Positions 1 through 12,500 of a stretch of DNA of 64,000 nucleotides are shown here, piece after piece (position 1 is the first letter of the stretch; every line of letters begins with the position of its first letter). Below the pieces are notes generated by a model. It saw nothing but the letters and a program-made list of their open reading frames with translations. It made no database searches and was not told the origin of the DNA. The DNA lies in NCBI GenBank assembly GCA_022606135.1, contig JABYQN010000001.1, positions 3,968,001-4,032,000 of the forward strand, read 5' to 3'. The translations under genes and the position numbers were made by a program. This DNA comes from Fomes fomentarius. Taxonomy: Eukaryota > Basidiomycota > Agaricomycetes > Polyporales > Polyporaceae.

Positions 1-224
1 TATTGTACACAACAATATACGATCATCCACAACCAACCCGCCAATACTACAGCGACTTAAAACGGGTGTCAGTACATTTGGCATCGGAGAGTTTTGTGCG
101 CATATCTCACCATATCGTCTTGTTCAAGTTTGTGTTCATCGGCGAACAGATAGTGTGATGCGGTGTGCTCCGATTGGAACCCAATGAGACAGGATACTGT
201 ACGCAAGGAAGAACAACCACACCT

Positions 225-713
225 TCAACTATACAACAAAACCCCATACCAATTCGGTTCTTGATCCCCAACCTTCAGCACCTCTGCGGCCTGCTTGATA
301 TCCTCCGGGTCGATTTCCGGGTCGAGTGCGGGCGGGCTGCTATTGTCCCTCAGCAACACGAACAACTATCTGAGCTTCACGGGGTCAGGGTTGAGAATAA
401 GGATTGCGCGGTCCAGATTCGGCAACCCTCAGACGTTGTGGTAGACGCGATTAGGGAGTAAATTGACGGCAGTGAAAATCATGCGCCGATAGGCTTTCTG
501 TGCTTCCTCCGGTGGAAGGGAAGAAATCTTGGTAGAAGAGCTCGTGGTAAGACTCGGCCAGGGCATGGGATTCGAATTGTCTAGGATGAAACCGATTGCT
601 GCCGTGACGTCTTCCCCTTGTCAGATGTGCGGGGCCTTGGGGCGTTGGCGGGATACAATTGCGGGCAGGGCAGGGGCCGAGAGGGCAGCGGCAGCGGCAG
701 CGAGTTGGGACAT
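225..713 (-). pseudogene. Decayed protein-coding gene of unrecognised family
   Basis: One minus-strand frame runs from an ATG at 713 to a stop at 225 and reads like protein throughout, but it carries three internal stops, at 621-623, 429-431 and 366-368. Recognisable stretches are an Ala-rich N-terminus (MSQLAAAAAALSAP), then AAIGFILDNSNPMPW, AYRRMIFTAVNLLPNRVYH, and an acidic segment ALDPEIDPEDIKQAAEVL. The stops were placed by codon counting and are all in the same frame. Keeping protein-like sequence around them fits a gene inactivated fairly recently by point mutation. An intron could remove one stop but hardly all three. I do not recognise the family. Confidence 0.45.
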
Positions 714-1593
714 GGCGGAGGCAGTTCAACGTGGAAGGGTCTCTGTCCTTCGCGTGGGTTGCCGACCAGGCAGAAGCGGCGGACGCACAGGTAAGTCTGC
801 ACAGAAGCTCAGATATCCACGACGTACTCTGATATAATTGTCGAATGCAGTTTGCAGGACTATGTCTACTTCAAGGAGACAGATGCCTACCAGTTTAACG
901 TCCTCAAACCGCTGGACGCATTGCATCTTTGACGGGTTCTATTCAATCTTCACGTGAAGATAGTGCAGATGACCACCGAATCCCGCGCACCGGACAAGAT
1001 TGCATCATATCTGAACCTTTCGAAGTAGGAATGTCAGAGGCAGTTGGTTGGAAGGAGGCGGTGGAAGAGTCCGACGATTCAGAATCGGGTTCAGATGTCG
1101 CATCCGATTGAGTTGGCCCGTGAGGTAGGCGATTTGCCTTGTTCCCCCGAATTCCCAATCGCCACTGTCCATGCTTACATCACCGTCCACACTCCTCAGC
1201 AATTGGCCGATGCAAGGTGCCCATGTATTGTGGCCGATACCGCCTCTCCAACTATCCGGCATTAATTGGCCGCACTATGAGCTGAAGAAATTGTGGCTGG
1301 GACACCGTCCAAGAAGTCTTAGAGATGAGATAAGAGAGTATTCGTGTATGTTGTACACCGCAATGCGAAACCTATCAATACAAGACTGCACCACAACGAT
1401 TACAATGGTCAGTCGCGACGAGGAAGGCTAGATGGGTAGGACTCACACGAACGCCATACCACCTACGAGCGATAATCCGTCGAGTCCTGCAATCGCCACC
1501 TCTGCAACGGGCCCCACCACCACACCGACGACGGTCGATGACTACCGTCATCCAGTGTCCGATTTGGGGGCGGGACGATCGACCTCCTCGCCC
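714..1593. other. No confident gene
   Basis: About 0.9 kb without a gene I can support. A short plus-strand stretch (about 721-931) reads SFAWVADQAEAADAQ, then a possible intron starting with gtaagt near 790, then DYVYFKETDAYQFNVLKPLD before a stop. It could be an exon fragment of another decayed gene, but no start or continuation is visible. The rest holds only short overlapping frames. Confidence 0.4.
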
Positions 1594-3850
1594 TCACCTC
1601 CCCACCCCAACCCCCACCCCCATGCCGCGGCCGAACCCACCCTCCGCCTCACCCACACCCTCACCCAGACTCTCTGCATTCCCGTCCCCGCTCCTCCCAC
1701 GCACGCGCACGCGCCGCTCCCTGCGCAAATCCGGGTCCTGCGCCTCCTCCCCACCATCATCATCATCATCATCCCCATGGTCGAAACTATCCATCTCATA
1801 CGCCGCCTGCTGCCTCGCCCGCTCCTCTCTCTGCCGCTGCCGCCTCTGCTGCCTCCGAATCCCGAAACTGCCAAGGCCCCAACCAAATGCGCCGCCCCCG
1901 CCCGCACCGCCCTCCTCGGGCCCGTACGCCTGGTTGATCCGCTCGACCCGCTCGAAGGCCTGCTCGCGCGCGGCAGCGAGGTGCGCGTGCCGCAGGCCGA
2001 GGTACCACCCGTACAGCACGCGGCCGGCAGAGTACTGGTTGAGGAACCGGTAGACGAGCCCGCCGCTTGCTGTCGTGCCCGACCGCGAGGACGCTACCGT
2101 CTGCCGCGAGTTCACGCGCGTCACGTCTCCATCTCCCGGCGCACCTTCCTCACCCTGCGTTCGGGTCTGGGAGTCGCCATGTCGCCCGCCGTGCCGCTCG
2201 TCCCCACTGTGGCTGCTGTCGTACGAATCGCCGCCGTCCGAGGCCTGGGCGTGGGCGGTGCGAGAGGTGAAGGCGCCAGTCATCCCCTTCCAGAGCGTCT
2301 GCGCTCGCTCTTTCCGGACTTTGCGTTTCGCGATCTTGAGCCGTCTCTTCTCCTGCCGCTTCTCCTCGCGTCGCAGGAGCTCTTCAACCTCCCCCACGCC
2401 CATCCCCGCGCCGACCCACCACCACCATCCAAGGAAGCTCTGCCAGAGGATGACCGCCCACATGATGCCCGGCATCCACGGGTACTGGTCGCGACTCGGG
2501 ATGTATATGAACGTGAGCGCAGTGGAAATGAGCGCGAGTGTGAGTGCGCCAACGCCGAACGCGGCCGTTCCGCCGTCCGTGCGCCACGCGTCGCGCCGGT
2601 TGACGAAGCAGCCCCAGAGGAAGAGTGCAGCGGTGAAGAGCAAGGATAGCGTCGCGTTGCAGATGTTCTGCACTGCGGCTGCGACTTTGACGAGGTTGGC
2701 GTCGTCGTGGATGCGCACGACGTGCATGATGGAGGATACGATAGCGAGGGGGCCCAGGAGGGAAAATATGAGGCGGCGCTCGAGTCCCGAGGGGAAGAGG
2801 AGGGTAAGGAATTGGATGTGAGTGATCTGCAACGACGTGAGTGTCGAGAAGAGGGGTCCAGGAGGGAACGTACCTGGATGAGACCGGATGTTGTGGCGTT
2901 CATGAGCAGCCAGGCGGCAAGCTCGCCAAACTCCCAACCTGAGTTATCGTCAAGGGGCGGGATGTCCACAGCGATGTAATCGAGCATGTATGGCCACCCC
3001 ATGCTCTGCTCCACGGTACTCGATAGGACGACGTGCACTGTTGCTATACATGATATGAGGAGAGTGGTGACGGCAGACATTTGGAGGACGTAGTTGACTG
3101 GAGCAAGAGGCCAATGATATTGGGCGGTGAATATGAGGTGGAAGATGAGGACAGTCGTGAGGGTGAGGGTGATGCCTAATAGGAGTAATTGGACAGAAAG
3201 GGAGCGGGCGAAGTGCGGGCGATGGATTAGGACTGGGTCATACGGGAAACTCCTTGAAGAGGCAACGGGTCAGTACTTTACGGGTGCACCGTAGCGTCAG
3301 CCAGAAAGAGGACACCACGACTCGGTCTCGTATACTATTAGCCCTCTCCTGCACGTCGTCCAGCTGTTGTAGCCCATGGGCCCAACTGACCGTATGCTTT
3401 CTTCCAACGATTGTTTCGCGCCCTCTCTGCACTGTCTTGCTACTCCTCTCATAGATCATTCTGTAGAACCTAATGCAAAATATATGCACGCGATCCTGAG
3501 CTGAGACGATAACGCAGTGAAGATCGGCAAAGGAAGGCTGATTCTATCTGGAATATGCAGCATCGAAGCGAGATACCCGGACCATCCGTAAGCAAGTCAC
3601 TAGAAGTAACAGGCCGAGTTGTTGTCCCAGCTCCCAGATGCAGAAACTCGACTTGTAACGTCTGGTGAGTAGATGGTACCTCTGCTATTCGCAACATGCT
3701 GTCCGCAACATCTCCGTCCGGCCTGATCCAAGATGTAAGAAAAATATCCAGGGGTACTCACCCGTCATCGTCGGTATCGTTGTCCTGCACTATACAAAGT
3801 GCATCGTTGACCAAGCTTAGGAGGATGGCGAGCAAAGCTCGTCGGTCCAT
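1594..3850 (-). CDS. Multispanning membrane protein with signal peptide
   Basis: Exon 1 begins at the ATG at 3850 (MDRRALLAILLSLVNDALC, a good signal peptide) and ends at a gtgagt donor after 3762. Exon 2 continues in frame (GPDGDVADSMLRIAEV). The exon pattern between about 3600 and 3255 is unresolved. The last two exons are clear: one ends at 2874, the last runs 2826-1594. The protein has about seven hydrophobic segments, for example LSVQLLLLGITLTLTTVLIF, then a charged cytoplasmic tail with a Lys/Arg/Glu coiled stretch, an acidic run of Asp, and a Gly/Val-rich end. Topology suggests a secreted-side N-terminal domain followed by a 7TM-like core, as in several uncharacterised fungal membrane families. 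I cannot name the family. Confidence 0.75.
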
Positions 3851-4262
3851 GTCGTTGTTTCAAGAACCACAATACTAGTGTCGAAATCCAGTTGGATTGT
3901 AGTTGTGGTAGACGTCTGAAATATCGCGAGAGGTCTAGCCAGATTGTGTATGAAAGTGCATGAAGGTCGTGGTCGTTGCAGAGCTCGGCAGCGCGTGGCA
4001 AGGAAGTCCGGAGCGCCGGGCCGCTGGCCACCACCACCACCACGACATATGCGGTGGTAATGCTTGTACCCTGTCACTCCCAAGTATTACAGGGTAATCC
4101 ATCATTCACACCACTAACGCTCTGTCGAACCATGTTGGGACGTTACTAGTGATGAGAGGACGTCTGGGTTTCTAACTGTATATTGCGAGCACTATCTAAA
4201 CGGATGATGATGTCCCTGTAAGTACTGCCTACCATGGCCCAACATGAAAGGGATCGCGCGTG
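3851..4262. other. Intergenic region
   Basis: Promoter side of the membrane-protein gene (left) and 3' side of the mannosyltransferase gene (right). I see no gene here. A short (CCA)n run lies near 4028-4044. Confidence 0.5.
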
Positions 4263-6270
4263 CTATAAACCTAGACTCTCCTCCAACTCTCGATCGATCG
4301 AGAATGATATCCTCCTCTGCGTCTTCGCAGCTCTCCGTCCGCCCGTTGTCCTGCGTATCACGTTTACATCAGTGTCCACGTCCCACACACCACACAAATC
4401 CGAGACCACGCACCTCTGCTCCTGACATACAAAAGTATCCGGCGCGCCCTCCCACTCTTCCAGCACATCCAACAGTCCCACCTCCTTCTCCTCCCGATCC
4501 GGTGGCCCGAACAAGTCCAGCGCCAGCTGTGTATGCGATACCCCTGCATACGTCGTCACGCACCTCGGGTTCACCAATATCCTCGCCGCAGAGAACACCG
4601 CGTTGGGAATCGTCAGCCGCGGGGACGCGTCCTGGTTCGCGTACGGTTCAGACTCCGGGGGGTCCATCACTGGCAGGTCCGACGCGTCATAGTCCGAGCC
4701 CGCGTTTGCATCCGCGTCGTCTTGCGCCTTCGGCTTGTCCGCCTGGCGCGGGGCCAGCGGTTCGCCTTCCTCTGGTCCAGGTCCAGGTTCGGCAGCGCGC
4801 TTGCGTTTCCGCTCGTTCTCGTCCGCAGCATTGGCACTCTGCACGCTCGCTGCGACGTCAGGCTCGAAGACCTTCGCCTTCCACACCCACAAATCGCGGC
4901 AGAACCACGCCTGCGTGCTATCCAGACACGGCGCATCGGGGTCACGATCCGGAATGTCTCCGTATTTCGCGGTCGCGTTGTGAAAGTCCGTCCCCGCACG
5001 GTACGCGATGCCAGCATAGTACGACTGGGCGGGGTCAACGACGTGCGTGCCGGACTCGCAGCAGAAGACCTGGAAGGGCAAGTGCTGTCTGTACCGTTGT
5101 GCGCTTGTCGGGTCGCGTGGGGGCACGGAGGTGATGGAGGACTCGGAGATTGCGGAGGACTTGGATTGGCGGAATTGGTCGCCGTTGATGTCTCGGGTGC
5201 GCCAGCTGCGCAGAGCATGCGTGTATGTGTGAGCAGATGTGGATGGGAAAAGATGAGGTGACGGGCGCAAGGACGTACCGGTCAGAGAAGATGAAGAAGC
5301 CGTTGTGTTCCGCCCAGTCCATCCCGCAGACCATGGCGGCCTCATTTACGACGCTGACCTTGATGGTCTCGAGGATATCGTTTGGACATGTGAAGCCCTT
5401 TAGCCAGATGACGCGGTGGAACCTAATACTTCTGCGCTCGCGTAGTTCATGTAGAGGCTCCAGAACGAGATTGCGAGTGTATGCTTCCTCAAGGGGGTAA
5501 TACGCCGCAGAAGGGTCCTCGGTCATCCCAGGCACACGGCGTATCCGGAATGGGACGCCAAGTAGTGTGAGGGCAGCTTCACAAAGGTCGGTCAAGGTCT
5601 CGGTCGAGTCTGATGAGTCATAGTCGAGCATGGAGACGAAGATATTGGAGGAGCCCAGACGTTTTGCAAGCTGGACTATGACAGCGAGCTGGTCGACGAG
5701 GAAGTGGTCGGCGGAGTGGATAACCATGCCGACATAGTACAAGTGATTCTGGCGGGCGAGGTCTTCATAAGCCTCGTCGTACTTGTTCTGTCCGAACGGG
5801 CGCGTGAGGGTCGGGCAGAGAGCGGCGACCCAGCCGTTGAGAGTGAGGAGCTGCTCGATGGCAGATAGAACAGACTGCTCGTCCATGTGTGAGGTCTCAT
5901 GGGAGAGGATACTGCAGGCGTTGAGGCAGGATAGATGATAGAAGGAGGAGGGTACTGACTATGGCCTTTGGAAACGGTCCCAATAATCCTGTACTCCACT
6001 GTCGATGATGTTTGCAAAGAGGTCTGGTCTCTCGTCCCTGCCCATGCGGACCTGGAGGAAGTCGTGTTTGCGTGCATCGAGCTGTTTATCTGAGCCTCGC
6101 ACAAGGTCAAGCACGTTCTGCTTTCTGATCTCCTTCGGATCGACAGGGCCGTAGAAAGAGGAGACGGCAGCGGAGTGTGAGGGATAGCCGAGGATGAGTT
6201 TGAAGAGGAGAGCGAGGGCAGCGAAGATGAAAAGACGGACAAAGGTCCGTCGCCTGATGACGAGGGACAT
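4263..6270 (-). CDS. CMT1: Alpha-1,3-mannosyltransferase, CMT1/CAP59 family (GT69)
   Basis: Three exons: 6270-5960, 5911-5279 and 5205-4263. Splicing at gtcagt and gtacgt donors keeps the frame (PYILSHETSHMDEQ; FIFSDRWRTRDINGDQF). The protein is a type II Golgi-style enzyme: a short basic N-terminus (MSLVIRRRTFVR), one membrane anchor (LFIFAALALLFKLILGY), then a luminal catalytic domain. Hallmarks of the CMT1 family include FVSMLDYDSSDSTETL, WLKGFTCPNDILETI and the late CCESGTHVVDP. GT69 enzymes add alpha-1,3-mannose to glycans; in Cryptococcus, relatives affect the capsule. A charged, Pro/Glu-rich insert (about residues 390-450) is unusual and probably a loop. The start at 6270 is chosen because the anchor follows at once; an upstream in-frame codon would only add low-complexity sequence. 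A truncated copy of its 3' end lies at 31970-32205. Confidence 0.9.
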
Positions 6271-6552
6271 GTGTGAGGGCGATAGTATCGCGAACAGAGG
6301 GGGAGAGAGATGGAGGGGAGAGGAGGGGAGAGAAGAGAACAGACGGCGATGCGGTGGCTGCAACTCTTCTACACAAGCGCCCGTAATCATGCTGTAGATC
6401 TAGATCGGGCATAAGTGAGTGTCGTAGATCTCATCCGCCGAATCTGCTCAGCCTCGGAGAGTTGAAGGTTTATTAGCGTGGAGGTGGAGGCACATGCGCA
6501 CGCAGCTGCAAGATCATGACATATTATCGAACGTAATGATGCAGTATTTGTG

Positions 6553-6560
6553 TATAAAAT
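6553..6560 (+). promoter_or_regulatory. TATA box of the GMC oxidoreductase gene
   Basis: The sequence tataaaat lies 57 bases before the ATG at 6617, within the normal range for a fungal TATA element. It is seen in the sequence; its function is inferred from position. Confidence 0.5.
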
Positions 6561-6616
6561 ACACTCAAGTCGTGGTCCGACATTGATTGCGGCTTCTCTC
6601 TGCTCTCATCTTCGAT

Positions 6617-8868
6617 ATGTGGCCCTTCTCACCTGCGTACCCGGAGCTCAGCATCGAACAAGTTCAGGACGAGTATGACTATATCGTCGTTGGTACGTCC
6701 GTTCAGTGCTGACCTCATACCCGACCCGACGCGCAACTTACTCGTCTCCTATATAATCCTCATTGCTCCCTTATCAACCGCACGCCTCGACGACGCGACC
6801 TATCCTTCATCCGCCATCCAGGCGGAGGTACTGCAGGTTGCCCCCTCGCGAACCGACTATCCGCCTCTCCCTCCCACCGCGTGCTCGTAGTCGAACGCGG
6901 GCCCGTCTCGGACTCATGGGCCTCGCGCGTTCCCCTTTTCTCCTCCGACTTCGCCTCCGACGGCACCCGCACCATCCGCCGGACCATGGTCCCACAGAAG
7001 GAGCTCGTTGGCAAGGACGGCAAGCGTGGCACCCGCACCGTTGAGGCATACATGGGCGGCGTCCTCGGCGGGTCCAGTAGAATCAACCAGATGCTCTATA
7101 CGAGGGGCTTGCCTGCCGAGTATGACGCGTGGGAGGAGAGGGAGGGTATCAACGGCTGGAGCTGGCAGCCCAACGAGAACGGGCACAACGGCTTCAGGCA
7201 GTACTTTTTGAAGAGCGAGAGATCGGACGTGGGCATTGCAGGTGTGCATAGTCAGGACGGTGAGTACCCCATTCAAGCTCATGACGACCACCTCGCCTTG
7301 CGCGGTGCGTAGGCTCATGATACTTGGAAGGCGTCTGGAAGAACAGGACGCACGCCGACTTTTACTTTCGAGGCTTCGGAGAGTGAGTTCTACCTCATGC
7401 CAGTGTTCTGTCAGGAAGACTGACGTCCTGCACCCTACTCAGGGCTGTCAAAGCAGCCAAGTCTATCGGCCTGCCATACATCCCCGACGTCAACTCGCCT
7501 ACCCACCCGCCCTTTGGCTGTGCCCGTCTGCACTTCACCATCGACGAGAACGCACACCGACACTCGGCCTTCCACGCCTTCCTCCCCAAGGACGTCGCGC
7601 TTGCCCGGAAGGAGCACCTCCACATATGTACCAACACAATCGTGGAGAGGCTCGAGACCGAACGAAATGCCGCGGGAGAGCTTGTCGTTACTGGCGTCGT
7701 GCTTGGACCGAGCGGGAGTAAGGGAGGAAGGTCGAGGAGTGTGAGGGTGAAGCGGGAGGTCGTGCTCTCGGCGGGACCATTTGGCTCCCCGCATATCCTG
7801 ATGCTGAGGTTAGTGCACGTCGTGGCTGCTATTTTGGAGAATGAAGCCGACGGGCTTGTTGATGGTTGACAGTGGTATTGGACCGGCCGAGCATCTCAAA
7901 GAAAACGAGATTACGGTGGTCAAGGACCTGCCTGCCGTTGGCTCCAACTTGGTGCGTGCTTCCTCGAGAAACATCCCAATCCATGACCTAGTGGTGACAA
8001 CCGTCCGTTTTGGTAGCAAGACCACTTCGGTGTCTCGGTCGGGTTTAACATCAGCATGCGCGACTCGCTGCTCTCGCTTGAGAAGCGGCCGTGGGTGTTC
8101 TTAATCGAGCTCATTCGCTACCTCATCTGGGGAACCGGACTTCTCCTCGTGCCCGTGCTGCAGCTGGCGGTCTTCACGCACTCGAAGTTGCTGGACGAGA
8201 AGGGCCTCCCGACGAAGGTCGAGAAGGCGTTCGACGAAAAGCTGCCAGATATCGAGATTATGCCCGTACGTCTTTGATACCTCTTCGTGCTGCTACTTAT
8301 CTACTGACATCTTCGATGCAAGATGGCGTACGAGAGTGGGGACTCCCCTGGCACAGGTATCGTAATCCCTCGAACGCAGGGCACGTACTCCTTCCTTAAC
8401 GTCCTGCTCGCCCCGCGCTCGCGCGGCACTGTCCGTCTCTCCTCACCCGACCCACGCGCGCCGCTCATAATCGACCCTGCATACCTCTCTAACCCGGCGG
8501 ACTTGGTTCCACTGCGCGCGGCACTGCGGCTCACCCTGCGACTGAGAGACGCGATGCGCAAGAATGGCTATGTGCTGCGCGACGCGACGGTCCCCAGTGG
8601 CGAGAGCGACGCGGAACTGGACGAGTGGATCAGGAGGAATAACCGGAGTACGTATCATTATACGTCGACGTGCCGCATGGGCAGGCTCGAGGGTGCTGGG
8701 GAGTGGGAGGGCGGCGCGGTCGTGGATGAAAAGCTGAGGGTGTATGGTGTCAAAGGCTTGAGGGTCGCGGATTCGTCGGTCTTCCCATGGGTGCTGAGGA
8801 CACATACCCAGGCGCCGAGCGTGGCTGTTGGGGAGAAGTGTGCGGATATGATCCTGAATGAGGCATGA
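6617..8868 (+). CDS. GMC oxidoreductase (FAD-dependent alcohol oxidase/dehydrogenase)
   Basis: Multi-exon gene starting MWPFSPAYPELS. The first intron (donor gtacgt at about 6692) splits the FAD-binding Rossmann motif: spliced, it reads YIVVGGGTAGCPLANRL followed by VLVVERGP. Other GMC signatures are GGVLGGSSRINQMLYTRG, GPFGSPHILMLSGIGPAEHL, and NLQDHFGVSVGFN, formed by splicing to the ag at about 8015. The C-terminal substrate domain has the catalytic pair: His in STYHYTSTCRMG and a second His in VLRTHTQAPSVAVGE, where many relatives carry Asn. I see no signal peptide, so it is probably intracellular, unlike secreted aryl-alcohol oxidases. A membrane-like stretch (LIWGTGLLLVPVLQLAVF) in the substrate domain is common in this clade. 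The substrate cannot be read from sequence. Confidence 0.9.
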
Positions 8869-9539
8869 GTTAGAAGATTCAATCTGTCGAGGCGATGAGA
8901 GGAAGATGTGGAGGAGAATAGAATGGGCCTAGGTTATGTAGCTCTGCTCGACATACTTCTTCGTTAATGTATTGGGTCTGTACTGGCACTGACGCATTTG
9001 TACTGGTAGGTAGTGTTGACAAGCTTTCGGTGACTGAATACATTGTGTGTTTGATGTGACTAGGCTCGACATACATCTACGCGGACTACACGATCCCGTC
9101 CGCACGTCCTCACGTGGAGCCAAAGAGTCAGCATCCGAACCTCATGTTCTACATCCGATCCATAGATACAAAAAAAGTATGAGAGGACACTTTCTGAGAA
9201 GAGGAATGATGTGGAGATCATGGCAGAGCTGTTTTAATAGTGATCAGTGAACAGTAATCCAATATTTGCGAGGCTTGTGAGGATGGTCGAATTGGAAGGA
9301 GAGGGAGGCGGCCCTCGTGGCTGAACATACAACCACAAATGGACTGGTAGCGTACATGACAGTACCATCCGATCAAGTGCGATGTATTCCGGATCTTGCG
9401 GGAGCAACTGAGCCATCGCAAGTAAAACTGTGAGTAGTGATGCTGCTAGTCTACCCGCCTATACATATGATACACTATCCTGTCCTCAGGCCGCAGCAAC
9501 AGGGAAGATATGATACGCGTCGTGCAACCAAGAGAAACT
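8869..9539. other. Convergent intergenic region
   Basis: The 3' flanks of the GMC oxidoreductase (+) and valyl-tRNA synthetase (-) face each other across about 670 bases. Only short unsupported frames are present. Confidence 0.5.
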
Positions 9540-12500
9540 TTACTTCAGCTTTGTAAACATGTCGATCGAGTGTTCGAGCAGCTTGATATCAGCTTCGAGC
9601 GTTTTCCTCTGTCAGACACAGATGGGTTAGCTTCGTATTCATGATATTGGGATAATGTAACAACGATTGTGATCAACGCACCTTCTCTTCGTTCGCGAGG
9701 CGTACATTCGCCGGGACGGTGGTCTCGTATTCCGCTTGCGACTCGACCTTCTCGACCTTAGACAGGTTCATCCTCGCCAGCGCCAGCTTTTTCTCGCACT
9801 TGTTAATCTCACCGTCGATGTCGACCTGGCCCTGTACCCTCGATGTCAGAGCGAGAACTCAAGGGGGTTTGTGAGATTACACTAGATTTTTACACACCCT
9901 GACAAGAACGTGGACAAAGATTGTCGGGGTGAGCACCTCGGAGCCACACCCGGCAGGCACGCCGCTGATGTCGCGCACGACCTCGGCAGACTTGCAGTTC
10001 TTGGTGAGCGCGAGGAATGTCGGCACCTGCGACTGGAAGAGCTGGGCTTCTGCATCACTTTCCGCACGGATGTACACTGATGGCCGGTAGTGGAGTCAGT
10101 GATCAGCGGTCGACAACAGACACAAAGGGAAGGGGAGAACGAGAACGCACCATGCAGGTTCTGCTGGATATTGTACGAGGCGGCGAGGGCACGGGAAGAC
10201 TTAACGGCTGAGAAGACCAAGTCGAAGTCGCGTTCTGCGTCAGTGAAATCGGAGGACTTGTCCTAACATGCATGCTCAATTATTCTTTGTATGAGCGCTA
10301 CAAGTATGGGGTGCACGTACGAATGTCGGGTACTTTGAGAGCATGATAGAAGGCGTAGGGTCGTTGGGCCGGCGAGGCAGGCGCTGCCAGAGCTCCTCGG
10401 TGACGAACGGCATGAAGGGGTGCAGGAGGCGGAGACCATGGTCCAGGCAGGTGTACAACGTCTGCTGTGCGGACTTGCGCGTCGTCTCCGATGCCGACTC
10501 GTCCGACATGGGCTTCATCGCTTCCTACGAAGACATGAACAACAGACGCCGTCAGTTTTTGAGAGGTATCATATGCGCACAATGCTATTGGACGTACTAT
10601 GTAGACGTCGCAGAGCTCGTACAGCCAGAAGTTGTATGCAGCGCCGGTCGCGTTCATGAAGTTGCGGTCAGTAAGCTGCTTGTTGATCTCATCCGCGGCT
10701 TGGTTGAGCTTGTGCAGGATCCACTTCTCGACGAGGCTCTCGTTGCCAGTGGGCTATCCGATACAGTCATCAGCACGAAGATCCTTGCCTCTCTTCATCT
10801 CGCAAGAGCGTTTCTTCAGTCTTCAGAACGCACCTTGGGCGTAGGCTCTGGGACGAACTTGTCATCCAGTTTGAGCATTGCAAACTTCGTTGCGTTGAAG
10901 ATCTTGTTGCAGAACTTGCGGTAACCCTCCACACGCAAGATCTCGAGGTTGATGTCGCGTCCTAAGTCACAACACGGACACTCAGCATACATGTTCTTTG
11001 CTCATCCATCCTTGAACGCATCGTTGAACGAGTAAAACTTACCACCGCCCGAGTACGCACACAATGCAAAGCGCAACGCGTCTGTGCCACACTGAGGAAT
11101 GCCCTTCGGGAAGTCCTTCTTCTGACCAGCCTTGGCCTTCTGAATCTCGCGCTCGTCTAGGTTGCCCTCGTACAGCTTCTGGTGGAGAGCTTCGAGGTCC
11201 AGCCCCTGAATCACGTCGATCGGGTCAATGACGTTCCCGAGCGATTTCGACATCTTGCGGCCGTGCGCGTCGCGGATCATCGCGTGGCAGTAGACCTCAG
11301 AGAATGGCATCTTGCCTGTGAGGTGTGTGCCGAGGAACACCATACGCGCAACCCAGAAGAAGAGGATGTCCCAGCCGGTTTCGAGGATGGAGGTCGGGTA
11401 GAAGTTCTTGAAGTCGTTCGTCTGTGAAGGTAGGGTATGCGTGCGTGCGACGGGCATGGGAAGAGAGAAAGGTGGTGACAGTACGTACATTGTCGGGCCA
11501 ACCCATGATTGAAAAAGGCCATAGACCGGATGAGAACCAGGTATCGAGAACGTCTTCGTCCTGCTCGAGCGTAAATTGGGTGACACCTGCGAGCTTCTTC
11601 GCCTTGGCGGTGGCTTCCTCGAGGGTGCGGCCGACGACCCAGTGCTTGCCATCATTGCGCTGCAGACAATTAATGAGCGACGCGTTGAGCGTAGATTTGA
11701 GCGCTACTCACGTCCTGATCTTGACCCTCAATGTTGACGAAGTACGCCGGACACCTGTGTCCCCACCAGAGCTGACGCGAAATACACCAATCCTGGATAC
11801 CCTCAAGCCAGCGGTACCACTCGGCTTCGGACGCCTTGGGCGATATCTCAAGTTCTCCGGCCCGTGTCCGCTGCAAGTAAAGAATGACATCAACATCCCT
11901 CCATCCAATTGTGGAGGAGCTAGCTACACACCTCGAGCGCCTCCTTCGCCAGCGGCTTACAGTCCACCCACCACTGCGGCTTGAGGATGGGCTCTATGAC
12001 GTCCCCCGACTTGCTGCAAATAGGTATTTGCATCGGGTTGTCCTTCGTCTCGACGTACAGCCCCGCGTCCTTGAGCGCTTGCACCACGGCGACACGCGCG
12101 TGGAAGCGCCTCATACCGGCGAACTTGGGGCCGGCATTCTCGTTAAAGGTCCCGTCGTCGTTGAGGATGTTGATAAACGGTAGGTTGTGACGGAGCCCCA
12201 TTTCGTAGTCGTTCGGGTCGTGCGCGGGCGTGATTTTCACCGCGCCCGTACCGAAGGACATGTCAACGGCGATGTCGTCAGTTACGATGGGGATGCGGCG
12301 GTCGAGGAAGGGGTGTTTGGCGAACTTGCCGTGGAGGTGCTATGGTAAGGCTACGAGTGAGTGATTGGTATGTACCAGAAGGAGACGAAGCGCACCTTGT
12401 ACCGAGAGTCTTCGGGGTGGACTGCGATGGCCGTATCGCCGAGCATAGTTTCCGGACGAGTGGTTGCAACGATGATCTTCTCGTCTGCGAGAAATTTGGT

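Noticed and set aside
1432..2649. 405-codon plus-strand frame opposite the membrane protein
   Set aside because: Pro/Arg-rich shadow of GC-rich coding sequence on the other strand; it has no domain and no splice logic.
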